From assembly GCF_000585395.1 (NCBI RefSeq), contig NZ_KK073875.1, forward strand, positions 4,226,600 to 4,290,599: a DNA stretch of 64,000 nt, written 5' to 3'. Positions 34,993-41,933 of this stretch are shown here, one piece after another; the stretch's first letter is position 1; each line of letters opens with the position of its first letter. Position numbers and translations under genes: made by a program. This DNA comes from Saccharibacillus sacchari DSM 19268. GTDB taxonomy: Bacteria; Bacillota; Bacilli; Paenibacillales; Paenibacillaceae. Below the pieces are notes generated by a model. It did not search any database. It was not told the origin of the DNA and was given only the letters and a program-made list of their open reading frames with translations.

Positions 34993-35700
34993 CTAATCCG
35001 CCAGACGATACCCTACACCTCGTACCGTCGCGACATAGAGTGGCTGGCCGGCACTGTCTCCAAGCTTTTTGCGCAAGCTTTTAACATGGACGTCTACGAC
35101 ATTGCTGCCGCCGAAATACTGTGTTCCCCAGATTCGGTTCAGCATATCTTCGCGCGTCTGCACGGTGCCTTGTCCTTCGATCAATTGCAGCAGAAGCTCG
35201 TATTCGGTCTTCGTCAGATCAATGCGCGCACCGCCGCGATATACCGTCATACGGCGACGATCGATACGCAAGTCTTTGAAAATCAATTGGTCGCGTACGC
35301 CGTCGAGGTCAGCCGCCGATTCAGCATCCGGCGTACGGAATGCACCCGTTCGCAGGATCCGACGAACATGATGCAAGCCTTCCTGCGGTCTGGCAGGCCA
35401 GACCAGCAGTTCTTCATGGGCTCCGATCGATCCCTCGCCGCACAGCATGCGCTCATCGACCAAAAATAATGTCGGGATCGCCGCATGTACCGGATGCATA
35501 TTCTCGCGAAATGCGCCGACCGGATCTTCGTCCTGCGAACCGCTGACGTCGAAGATCAACAGATCGGCTTGCATCGCCCCCGCTTCGGAATGCTCCCAGC
35601 GATGGAAGACCAGCACGTCGAAGCAGGCTTCCATCAGCGTCCGCATCATTTCATGCATGCGTCCGGGAAAAGGGCTGACCATAATGATCCGCCGCGTCAT
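34993..35700 (-). CDS. OmpR-like winged-helix regulator with degenerate receiver domain
   Basis: DNA-binding protein of 235 residues. The C-terminal half is a clear OmpR-type winged helix (LTKTEYELLLQLIEGQG; DVHVKSLRKKLGD; ATVRGVGYRLAD). The N-terminal half looks like a receiver but lacks the first acidic pair (IIMVSPFP) and the conserved Lys (LLVWPARP). Only an Asp in LLIFDVSG remains at the phosphoacceptor position. ATG 35700 is chosen because GGAGG lies 8 nt upstream; an alternative ATG at 35745 overlaps the perR-like stop codon as ATGA. No histidine kinase is adjacent. It lies between perR and katA on the same strand, so redox- or peroxide-linked control is an attractive guess. Confidence 0.82.
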   Translation of the reverse strand: MTRRIIMVSPFPGRMHEMMRTLMEACFDVLVFHRWEHSEAGAMQADLLIFDVSGSQDEDPVGAFRENMHPVHAAIPTLFLVDERMLCGEGSIGAHEELLVWPARPQEGLHHVRRILRTGAFRTPDAESAADLDGVRDQLIFKDLRIDRRRMTVYRGGARIDLTKTEYELLLQLIEGQGTVQTREDMLNRIWGTQYFGGSNVVDVHVKSLRKKLGDSAGQPLYVATVRGVGYRLAD

Positions 35701-35741
35701 TTCGCAAACCTCCGGCATCGGGGCTTGCATCTCCAGTAGCG

Positions 35742-36137
35742 TCATTTCTTGCGCTTGCTTCTGCATTCGGCGCACACTCCTTCCACAACGATATGAGCGC
35801 CTTCCACCTCGTATCCGGTTTCTTCGGCTACCCGGGCCAACCATTCTTCGGGAATCGCGGTCGTCACTTCATCCACTTTTCCGCACGCTTCGCACACGAT
35901 ATGCTGGTGGTCATCCGTGCGCGCGTCGTAGCGGCTTGCCGTTTCTCCAAGCTTCAACTCGCGAATCATGTCTTTATCCGTCAGATAACGCAGCGAATTA
36001 TATACGGTTCCGTAAGCAAAGCTATGGCCGCGCTCCACCAACCGGTTCATCACGTCAGCCGCCGTCGGATGATCGACTGCATCGCGTACAATATCGTATA
36101 CGGCTTGACGCTGGGTCGTTAAATTGATTGTTTTCAT
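35742..36137 (-). CDS. perR: Fur-family peroxide regulator (PerR-like)
   Basis: Fur-family metalloregulator of 131 residues. The winged helix occupies residues 1-75 (TTQRQAVYDIVRDAVDHPTAADVMNRL; GTVYNSLRYL). The dimerisation domain carries HQHIVCEACGKVDE and CAEC, i.e. two CxxC pairs forming the structural zinc site, and the Asp/His cluster around RTDDHQH that binds the sensing metal. PerR rather than Fur or Zur is favoured by the nearby catalase gene and the residue pattern, not proven. ATG 36137 has GAGGA 7 nt before it. The next gene overlaps or abuts its 3' end, indicating an operon. Confidence 0.85.
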   Translation of the reverse strand: MKTINLTTQRQAVYDIVRDAVDHPTAADVMNRLVERGHSFAYGTVYNSLRYLTDKDMIRELKLGETASRYDARTDDHQHIVCEACGKVDEVTTAIPEEWLARVAEETGYEVEGAHIVVEGVCAECRSKRKK

Positions 36138-36204
36138 CGGGCATTCCTCATTTGGGTTTAATTTTATGTTGAGACACGGTTGAGTTTCATTCTCATTCAT
36201 TTTG

Positions 36205-36212
36205 ATTTAGAA
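36205..36212 (-). promoter_or_regulatory. ATTTAGAA motif upstream of perR-like gene
   Basis: The octamer matches both halves of the candidate katA operator and lies about 70 bp before the perR-like start, suggesting autoregulation. Confidence 0.35.
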
Positions 36213-36322
36213 TAAGTATAAATCTATTTCGTAAAGGAATCAAGATGCTTCGGGAAATTAGGCAGGTAAATCCTCACGGATAGTGCACAGAGATATCCGC
36301 ACATTAGGTTTACTGCTAAGCA

Positions 36323-36356
36323 TAAAAAAAAACGGCCTTCCCGAAGGAAGGCCGTT
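36323..36356 (-). terminator. Terminator of the candidate ncRNA
   Basis: AACGGCCTTCC pairs with GGAAGGCCGTT around a CGAA/TTCG tetraloop, followed on the minus strand by a run of eight T. Confidence 0.9.
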
Positions 36357-36815
36357 TCGCAATGACTTGTTATTCTCGCTATCGCTCAAATCGTCGAAGT
36401 CATCTTTTTAGCGGTCTTAATGAACGTAATGCTGTACGTCCCGCCGCTTTCACTTGAATAACCGATGAAACCTCTTACCGTTCGCCGAATTTTGTTGCTC
36501 TTTCGGCACTCTTGCCAAAACCGAACGATTTCGCTTACCGAAACCGACTCTCATGGATGAATCGTTTCCTAAATAATCTTGATACTGCCCACTGCGCCGG
36601 GTACGACCGCCAGATCGTATGCGCTATATGGCGAAACCGTGCGTTATAATTCTGAGTTGTCACTCTACGGTGAGAGACTTCGTTACTTGAAACCTAAAAC
36701 AACGAAAGCCCTACCTCTCTTCCATCCTTGCGGCTCCGAAGACCGCGCCAGTGTGATCCGGATATCAAAGCATATGCTGCATGTGCATAATTTCGTTATT
36801 CAAGTGTCCACAATG
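36323..36815 (-). ncRNA. Candidate stand-alone structured RNA, about 490 nt, class unknown
   Basis: A textbook promoter (TTGACT and TATAAT, 17-bp spacer) fires leftward into an interval with no credible reading frame in any phase. A strong terminator ends it at 36323. Near the 5' end CACUUGAAUAAC (36806-36795) can pair perfectly with GUUAUUCAAGUG (36462-36451), closing a domain of about 330 nt. Inside are further self-complementary stems, including CGUUCG/CGAACG enclosing GGCA-AGAG-UGCC and UUUCG-GUAA-CGAAA. Near the 3' end AUGACUU pairs with AAGUCAU. It lacks RNase P, tmRNA, 6S, SRP and T-box signatures as far as I can judge. Being a leader RNA is unlikely because the terminator precedes perR by about 185 bp. 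Confidence 0.6.
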
Positions 36816-36821
36816 CTTATT

Positions 36822-36850
36822 ATTATAGCGCAGTTTTTTGATAAAGTCAA
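36822..36850 (-). promoter_or_regulatory. Strong sigma-A promoter of the candidate ncRNA
   Basis: TTGACT (36850-36845) and TATAAT (36827-36822) are separated by exactly 17 bp on the minus strand. It is the best promoter match noticed in the window. Confidence 0.8.
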
Positions 36851-37029
36851 AACGTAGATCCTATTCAGTTATTCGTTCGGCGCGGGTGCTGTGGGAGAAT
36901 TTCCGGGTTCGTGTTTGATTATAACGCACCAAAAGCCCTATGGCCGATTGCTTTTTTCCGACCGATAACAACTATAGGCTTATGTTCAAAAGGACTCCAA
37001 GTCCCTCAGCCGGAAAGGAGGAACCGGAC

Positions 37030-37206
37030 ATGGATATTGCGGCACTTTCCACGGTGATAAGTCAGGTGGCCGTCAAGCAGCAAGCATCGGTTCAGGTCAT
37101 GAGCATCTCGATGGATCAGGCCAAGCAGCAAAGCGATCAGTTTGCCAAAATGTTGGAGACGAGCGTTGCCCCGCATTTAGGCGGCTCGGTCGACTTCCGC
37201 GCATAA
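37030..37206 (+). CDS. YjfB-family putative motility protein
   Basis: Small protein of 58 residues matching the YjfB_motility family. It has the hallmark start MDIAALST, the VAVKQQASVQVMSISMDQAK core and the short C-terminal tail after KMLE. Function is unknown; homologues are associated with sigma-D type motility regulons. ATG 37030 is preceded by AAAGGAGG at good spacing, whereas the upstream in-frame codons cover the promoter region. It is followed by a 15-bp hairpin and stands alone. Confidence 0.85.
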   Translation: MDIAALSTVISQVAVKQQASVQVMSISMDQAKQQSDQFAKMLETSVAPHLGGSVDFRA

Positions 37207-37217
37207 TCGGCAAGGCT

Positions 37218-37263
37218 CCCGAAAAGACTCGGATGCGGAAACTTCGCACCGGGTCTTTTCGGG
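37218..37263 (+). terminator. Long hairpin downstream of the YjfB-family gene
   Basis: CCCGAAAAGACTCGG pairs with CCGGGTCTTTTCGGG around an ATGCG...CGCA inner segment. T-rich sequence follows only distantly, so termination is plausible but not certain. Confidence 0.65.
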
Positions 37264-37344
37264 TGAGTTCATATTCTTTTCATGCTATAATTCGTTCATC
37301 GTCTACTGCTATTCCTACATATCGAATCACAGGAGGTTCACTTG

Positions 37345-38187
37345 TTGAACGAACAACAACTTCAAGCTATCAAATCGCTCCAACACCTTTGCGAGCAGCG
37401 GGACGGTATTCTGCTGAAGCTTAACGACGATATGCTGCGAATGCATTCGCGGGCAGAGCATATGGATTACTTCCATTATGAAGGGGACGCATTGATCGGA
37501 TTTTTGGCGCTATACGGCTTCGGCGGACAGCTGGAGGTCTGCGGCATGGTTCATCCCGATTATCGTAGACAAGGAATTTTCACGCGTTTATGGAATGAAG
37601 CGTTGGCCTCAGGCCGACTGTCGAACGTTTCTTACATTCTGTTTAACGCGCCGAAGGCTTCGCTTTCCGCACCGGAATGGCTCAAAACGATCCGCTGCCG
37701 CTACTCTTTTTCCGAATACGAAATGGCTTGGCAAGAGCTACCTGAACAAGATTTTTCCGCGAATACCCCAACGGTCTCCGTTTCTTACCGTCCTTATGAA
37801 CAAGAAGATCAAAATTATGTGCTTCAGCTTTATGCCGACGGTTTTGATACGAATGAAGAAGATACCGCGGAAATGCTTGCCGAAGAAGCTCACAGCTCCA
37901 AACGAATTCGAAGCATGGTCGTGTATCACGGAGAAACGGTAGGTACGCTGGTGATGGATTACGATACGCCGGGCCAGGCCTGGTTATTCGGATTCGTAAT
38001 CGACGGGGCTTACAGAGGGCAAGGCATCGGACGCGGCATTTTGTTGCAAATCATACGACGCGAAAACGAAGCCGGACTTCAACCCCATATCGGCGTGGAA
38101 ACGCAAAATGATCACGCGCTGCGGCTTTACGAAAACTGCGGGTTCCGCTCCTATGTCGTGCAAGATTATTACGAACTGCGACTGTAA
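37345..38187 (+). CDS. Tandem GNAT-domain acetyltransferase
   Basis: Protein of 280 residues with two GNAT folds. The first (about 1-130) keeps the acetyl-CoA loop as HPDYRRQGIFTRL. The second (about 145-280) has GFVIDGAYRGQGIGRGILLQII followed by NDHALRLYENCGFRS, the standard motif A and B. The acceptor substrate is unknown. TTG 37345 is preferred over TTG 37342 because it stands 8 nt from AGGAGG. It is monocistronic, ended by a strong hairpin. Confidence 0.85.
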   Translation: MNEQQLQAIKSLQHLCEQRDGILLKLNDDMLRMHSRAEHMDYFHYEGDALIGFLALYGFGGQLEVCGMVHPDYRRQGIFTRLWNEALASGRLSNVSYILFNAPKASLSAPEWLKTIRCRYSFSEYEMAWQELPEQDFSANTPTVSVSYRPYEQEDQNYVLQLYADGFDTNEEDTAEMLAEEAHSSKRIRSMVVYHGETVGTLVMDYDTPGQAWLFGFVIDGAYRGQGIGRGILLQIIRRENEAGLQPHIGVETQNDHALRLYENCGFRSYVVQDYYELRL

Positions 38188-38189
38188 TA

Positions 38190-38241
38190 GGGAAAAAGCC
38201 TTGTTCGTCCGCACGATGCGGATTGAACAAGGCTTTTTCCC
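38190..38241. terminator. Bidirectional terminator between convergent GNAT and YkuO-like genes
   Basis: GGGAAAAAGCCTTGTTC and GAACAAGGCTTTTTCCC pair perfectly over 17 bp. Confidence 0.9.
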
Positions 38242-38258
38242 GTTAGACATGATCCCCA

Positions 38259-39011
38259 TCAGCTCAAACGTAACGCAGCCGCAGATTCGGTCAGATCCTG
38301 CTTGCAGCGTCCGCAAGTGCACGCCTGCTCGGCATTGGTCTCCTCCATGCCGCTGTGCGCAAGTCTCAGATAATCAAGCGACTTCTCATAAGAAACATCG
38401 TCCAGCGATAAGTGAATACGTTCGCCTTCCAACACGCTATAGACTTCGATCTTCGCCGGATCGCTTCCGAAGGCGTGGCGACAAAATACCCGCGCCGCAT
38501 GCCGGTAACCGTCCAACACTTCAGGATCAACATCCACCACGAATTTTTGCAGATGAATTCCTCCTCCCTCGCTTTGCCAAACGGCCTGAAAGATCATTGA
38601 TAGATCCATGCCAAGCTCGGGAACATGCGTCTCGAACCGCTCGTATAGCATGACCGGACGGTATCCCTCATAACCATTGGATGCGAAAAAGGACTCCAGA
38701 TGGCGCGCCACCCGATCTTTCAGCTCCCAGTACCTTTTTTCCGAATCGAAATAAGCAATGCGACGCGGCCAGCGGTAATCGACCAGTTCGCCGGCGTCGG
38801 CGTGACTGCGCAGCTCCGGTTGGGCCGAGTAATAGCGATTGACGGCGTGACCGACCGCATACTGTACACGCTGCGTCCAATGGTATCCGCCGTCGGATTT
38901 GCGGGTCGTGTGAGGTTGTCTGGCCGAGGACAACCAACGCTCCAACCGATGGTCTTGCAGCAGCGGGGTTTCCTCGGCGGAAGGCGCCGGAAGCTCCCTC
39001 GCGTTTCTCAT
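38259..39011 (-). CDS. YkuO-like protein of unknown function, coupled to flavodoxin
   Basis: Hypothetical protein of 250 residues. No catalytic motif is recognised. Central segments are WTQRVQYAVGHAVNRYYSAQ, DYRWPRRIAYFDSEKRYW and LDLSMIF-type hydrophobic strands, and the C-terminus has a compact CTCGRC cluster that could bind metal. ATG 39011 overlaps the flavodoxin stop codon as ATGA. In Bacillus subtilis flavodoxin ykuN is followed by ykuO of unknown function in a Fur-controlled operon, and this pair reproduces that order; I assign it by context more than by residue identity. A perfect Fur-type palindrome precedes the pair. Confidence 0.6.
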   Translation of the reverse strand: MRNARELPAPSAEETPLLQDHRLERWLSSARQPHTTRKSDGGYHWTQRVQYAVGHAVNRYYSAQPELRSHADAGELVDYRWPRRIAYFDSEKRYWELKDRVARHLESFFASNGYEGYRPVMLYERFETHVPELGMDLSMIFQAVWQSEGGGIHLQKFVVDVDPEVLDGYRHAARVFCRHAFGSDPAKIEVYSVLEGERIHLSLDDVSYEKSLDYLRLAHSGMEETNAEQACTCGRCKQDLTESAAALRLS

Positions 39012-39457
39012 ACGCCGACCGTGCTGCCGACGAAGTTTCTGCCGAATGCGCGACAATTTTCGCGTTCGTCGCCGGACGGGTTCAATTCGAGTTTGAGAGG
39101 CTCAAGAATCATTTCCGCGCCTCGTTCAGCCAGCTTTTCTTGCAGCAGGTCGACAGCTTTCGCGAACTGTTCGTACACCGTGTCGCCGCTGCCGAATACC
39201 GCCGCCTTTTTCCCCTTCAGATCCAGCTCGTCCAGGTCGTCATAAAAATCGAGGAACTCGTCCGGCAGCTCGCCGTCTCCCCAAGTGTACGCCCCCAGCA
39301 TAATGCCGTCGTAGTCGAGCAAAAGGTCAGCGTCGCAGTCCTCGGCCAACTTGATCGTGACCTCGCCGCCCGCTTCTTGAATGCCGCTTGTAATCAGCTC
39401 TGACATTTCCTCCGTATTGCCGGTCATGCTGGCGTATATGAGAATGAGTTTGCTCAT
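39008..39457 (-). CDS. Short-chain flavodoxin (YkuN/YkuP-like)
   Basis: Flavodoxin of 149 residues, an FMN electron carrier that replaces ferredoxin under iron shortage. The phosphate loop YASMTGNTEEM lies at residues 6-16, LGAYTWGDGELPDEF carries the isoalloxazine-contacting Trp, and FGSGDTVYEQF the second flavin loop. ATG 39457 has GGAGG upstream. A perfect 7-1-7 Fur palindrome about 45 bp upstream indicates iron repression. It is translationally coupled to the YkuO-like gene. Confidence 0.92.
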   Translation of the reverse strand: MSKLILIYASMTGNTEEMSELITSGIQEAGGEVTIKLAEDCDADLLLDYDGIMLGAYTWGDGELPDEFLDFYDDLDELDLKGKKAAVFGSGDTVYEQFAKAVDLLQEKLAERGAEMILEPLKLELNPSGDERENCRAFGRNFVGSTVGV

Positions 39458-39499
39458 GATTAGACCTCCAGGTTCAAATTGCAATATTCTCTATCATAA

Positions 39500-39514
39500 T
39501 GATAATGATTATCA
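39500..39514 (-). promoter_or_regulatory. Fur box upstream of flavodoxin
   Basis: TGATAATGATTATCA is a perfect 15-bp 7-1-7 palindrome, the minimal Fur consensus; a flanking ATAATGATAAT adds overlapping half-sites. Confidence 0.9.
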
Positions 39515-39653
39515 GTGTCAAATGGTTTTGAATTTCTGGATTTTTGCCCCCTCCTCGGGTACAATGAAAGTCTGGGAATTACGGCGAACGACGGCGTATA
39601 CATCCTGTAATATTCAGGGCAATAACGATAAAATTAAGGGTGGTTCAATCACA

Positions 39654-40523
39654 ATGTACATGGCTCAAAATTGGAAAGACTATGAACTGATCGATACAGG
39701 CGCGGGCGACAAGTTGGAGCGTTGGGGCGACGTGGTCCTGCGCCGTCCGGATCCGCAAATCATCTGGCCGATCGCGGACGAAAGCGGTCCTTGGCGCGAG
39801 ACGGCAGGACATTACCATCGCAGCTCCGCCGGCGGCGGCGCATGGACATGGAAAAAGCAGCTTCCGGAACGTTGGACGATCAATTACGACGATAAGCTGA
39901 AATTCTATATCAAACCGACAAGCTTTAAGCACACGGGCTTGTTCCCTGAACAGGCGACGAACTGGAGCTGGATGATCGACAAGATCCAAAACGCGGGACG
40001 GCCGATCCAAGTGCTGAATCTGTTCGCTTATACGGGCGGCGCTACGGTAGCTTCGGCTTATGCCGGCGCAAGCGTCGTTCACGTCGATGCGGCCAAAGGC
40101 ATGGTTCAATGGGCAAAAGAAAACATCGAACTTTCCGGCCTGAAAGATCGTCCGGTGCGCTTCATTACGGACGACGTGTTCAAATTCGTGCAGCGCGAAC
40201 AACGCCGCGGCAACAAATACGACGCGATCATCATGGATCCTCCTTCCTACGGACGCGGTCCGAACGGAGAGACATGGAAGCTGGAATCCAGTTTGTACCC
40301 GTTCCTTGAATCATGCATGCAGATCCTGTCCGACGATCCGCTGTTCATGCTGATCAACTCGTATACGACAGGCATCTCGCCGACGGTACTTTCGAATATG
40401 CTGGAAATGACGATGAAGCCGCGTTACGGCGGACAAATCAGCGCAGGCGAAATCGGACTGCCGATCTCCCGCTCGGGTCTGACGTTGCCGTGCGGCATCC
40501 TCGGACGCTGGGAGTCCAAGTAA
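39654..40523 (+). CDS. Class I SAM-dependent methyltransferase (RlmI/RlmK-like)
   Basis: Rossmann methyltransferase of 289 residues resembling the C-terminal half of 23S rRNA cytosine-5 methyltransferases. The SAM loop is VLNLFAYTGGATVASAYAGA, followed by VVHVDAAKGMVQWAKENIELSGL and the catalytic IIMDPPSYGRG near residue 195. There is no PUA domain, so it is shorter than RlmI. ATG 39654 follows AAGGGTGG; ATG 39660 is possible. Its stop overlaps the pseudouridine synthase start as TAATG, suggesting a coupled RNA-modification pair. RNA target inferred. Confidence 0.85.
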   Translation: MYMAQNWKDYELIDTGAGDKLERWGDVVLRRPDPQIIWPIADESGPWRETAGHYHRSSAGGGAWTWKKQLPERWTINYDDKLKFYIKPTSFKHTGLFPEQATNWSWMIDKIQNAGRPIQVLNLFAYTGGATVASAYAGASVVHVDAAKGMVQWAKENIELSGLKDRPVRFITDDVFKFVQREQRRGNKYDAIIMDPPSYGRGPNGETWKLESSLYPFLESCMQILSDDPLFMLINSYTTGISPTVLSNMLEMTMKPRYGGQISAGEIGLPISRSGLTLPCGILGRWESK

Positions 40524-41275
40524 TGCATACCCCGGACGAGCGCTCCTCGGCAGCACTATCCGGCATTTCGGTGTTATTGGAAGACAATCACCTGCTCGGC
40601 GTCGTCAAACCCGTCAATATCCCCGTACAGGAAGACGCCAGCGGCGATGCGGATATGCTGACCCTGCTCAAAAACGACCTTAAAATCCGGCACGATAAAC
40701 CCGGCAATGTATTTCTCGGCTTGGTTCATCGGCTGGATCGTCCGGTCGGCGGCGCCATGATCTTCGCCAAGACGTCGAAAGCCGCTTCGCGATTGTCGGA
40801 TTCGGTGCGTACGCATTCGATCCGCAAAACTTACGTAGCCGTGACCAACGGTATACCCCGTGAACGCGAAGGCCGTCTGGTGCATCATTTGCTCAAAAAC
40901 GAGCGCACGAATACGGTCACGACTGTTCGAAAAGGAACGCCGGGAGCCAAAGAAGCCATTTTGGATTACAAAGTGTTGGCTGAGGACGGCAATCGGGCTT
41001 TGGTCCATGTCGAACTGCATACGGGACGCTCGCACCAGATTCGCGTGCAAATGAGCAGTATCGGCTGCCCGCTGTACGGCGACCAAAAATACGGAGCAGC
41101 GTTGACCAAACCGGGGGAGCAAATTGCGTTATGGTCGGTCCGTCTTCGATTCCCTCATCCGGTAACGAAGGAATCGACGCTGCTGATTTCGCTTCCGCCG
41201 GAAACGGCTCCTTGGACGCAGTTTTCGGACAATGCGTACAAGCTGCTGCAAAACGAGCTGGAATACGGAGAATGA
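40523..41275 (+). CDS. RluA-family pseudouridine synthase
   Basis: RNA pseudouridine synthase of 250 residues. The catalytic Asp is in HRLDRPVGGAM near residue 76; GRSHQIRVQM and CPLYGDQKYG are the other family motifs. There is no S4 domain at the N-terminus, so it is a short RluA type, close to RluC/YlyB-like single-domain members. It overlaps the upstream methyltransferase gene by one base. Which rRNA or tRNA position is modified cannot be deduced. Confidence 0.9.
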   Translation: MHTPDERSSAALSGISVLLEDNHLLGVVKPVNIPVQEDASGDADMLTLLKNDLKIRHDKPGNVFLGLVHRLDRPVGGAMIFAKTSKAASRLSDSVRTHSIRKTYVAVTNGIPREREGRLVHHLLKNERTNTVTTVRKGTPGAKEAILDYKVLAEDGNRALVHVELHTGRSHQIRVQMSSIGCPLYGDQKYGAALTKPGEQIALWSVRLRFPHPVTKESTLLISLPPETAPWTQFSDNAYKLLQNELEYGE

Positions 41276-41316
41276 AGCCTGTTATGAAAGACAACGAAAA
41301 GGCCGAATAACTGCAC

Positions 41317-41370
41317 AAAAAAAGACGTTAGGGAAAGCTGCTTCGAGCAGCCGAACCGACGTCTTTTTTT
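41317..41370. terminator. Bidirectional terminator after the pseudouridine synthase gene
   Basis: AAAAAAAGACGT pairs with ACGTCTTTTTTT, with an inner GCTGCTTCGAGCAGC-type hairpin. It also ends the convergent membrane protein gene, whose stop codon it touches. Confidence 0.85.
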
Positions 41371-41752
41371 AGCGGAAATAGATCAGCCATAAGATGAAAA
41401 AAATCAGCGTCACCGCAGCGCTCGCGCCGCTGATGCTCCAGGATACGACATGCTTGCGCGTATGCGGAATATATTTGCGTTCCATGTATCCTCTAAACCC
41501 TATAACGAGCGAAAGCGTCAGAAAAACAAGAGGATTGGTGCTCATAAAATCGACAGTTAACCATAACGCAATCAGAATGACAACGCCGATGCCAAGTCCC
41601 CAACTATATACGCGATAACCGTCGGTTTGGGAAAGATGTTCTTTTTGGAACGTTTGCAATTCCGCTTCGTTCAATACGAGCTTGTTCGCCAACAGCTGCA
41701 TAAGATAAAGACCGAAGACGGCAAAGACATACACGTACATAATATGAATCAT
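41369..41752 (-). CDS. DUF4181-like small integral membrane protein
   Basis: Membrane protein of 127 residues with four predicted helices. The MERKYIPHTRKHVVSWS segment between the third and fourth helices resembles the conserved motif of the DUF4181 group; function is unknown. ATG 41752 is chosen for its AGGAG at 7 nt; an in-frame ATG 36 nt upstream lacks a ribosome site. The gene is flanked on both sides by strong terminators and is a single transcription unit. Confidence 0.7.
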   Translation of the reverse strand: MIHIMYVYVFAVFGLYLMQLLANKLVLNEAELQTFQKEHLSQTDGYRVYSWGLGIGVVILIALWLTVDFMSTNPLVFLTLSLVIGFRGYMERKYIPHTRKHVVSWSISGASAAVTLIFFILWLIYFR

Positions 41753-41865
41753 TCTTTTACTCCTGTTCGGTAAAAATAAGATAGGCAAGCCTTATCTATT
41801 AGACGCGGAAAGAAAAGTTTCGGTTGCATTTTTCGTAAAAACGTCGAGCCTGACAATGAGTACGA

Positions 41866-41912
41866 CAAAAAAAGACGTTTCGTGCGCTTATGCGCACGAA
41901 ACGTCTTTTTTG
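41866..41912. terminator. Bidirectional terminator downstream of parC
   Basis: CAAAAAAAGACGTTTCGTGCGC pairs with its near-perfect complement around TTAT; it gives about 21 paired bases, the longest stem of any terminator here. Confidence 0.9.
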
Positions 41913-41933
41913 TTGACGATTGACGCTTGCCTT

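Noticed and set aside
36323-36815. Candidate RNA being RNase P RNA (a stretch GAAGTCTCTCACC recalls part of type B RNase P)
   Set aside because: The universally conserved core segments of RNase P RNA near the 5' and 3' ends were not found; the match is too short.
36579-36857. Possible 92-residue protein on the plus strand within the candidate ncRNA
   Set aside because: No ribosome site, no family resemblance, and it ends inside the minus-strand promoter.
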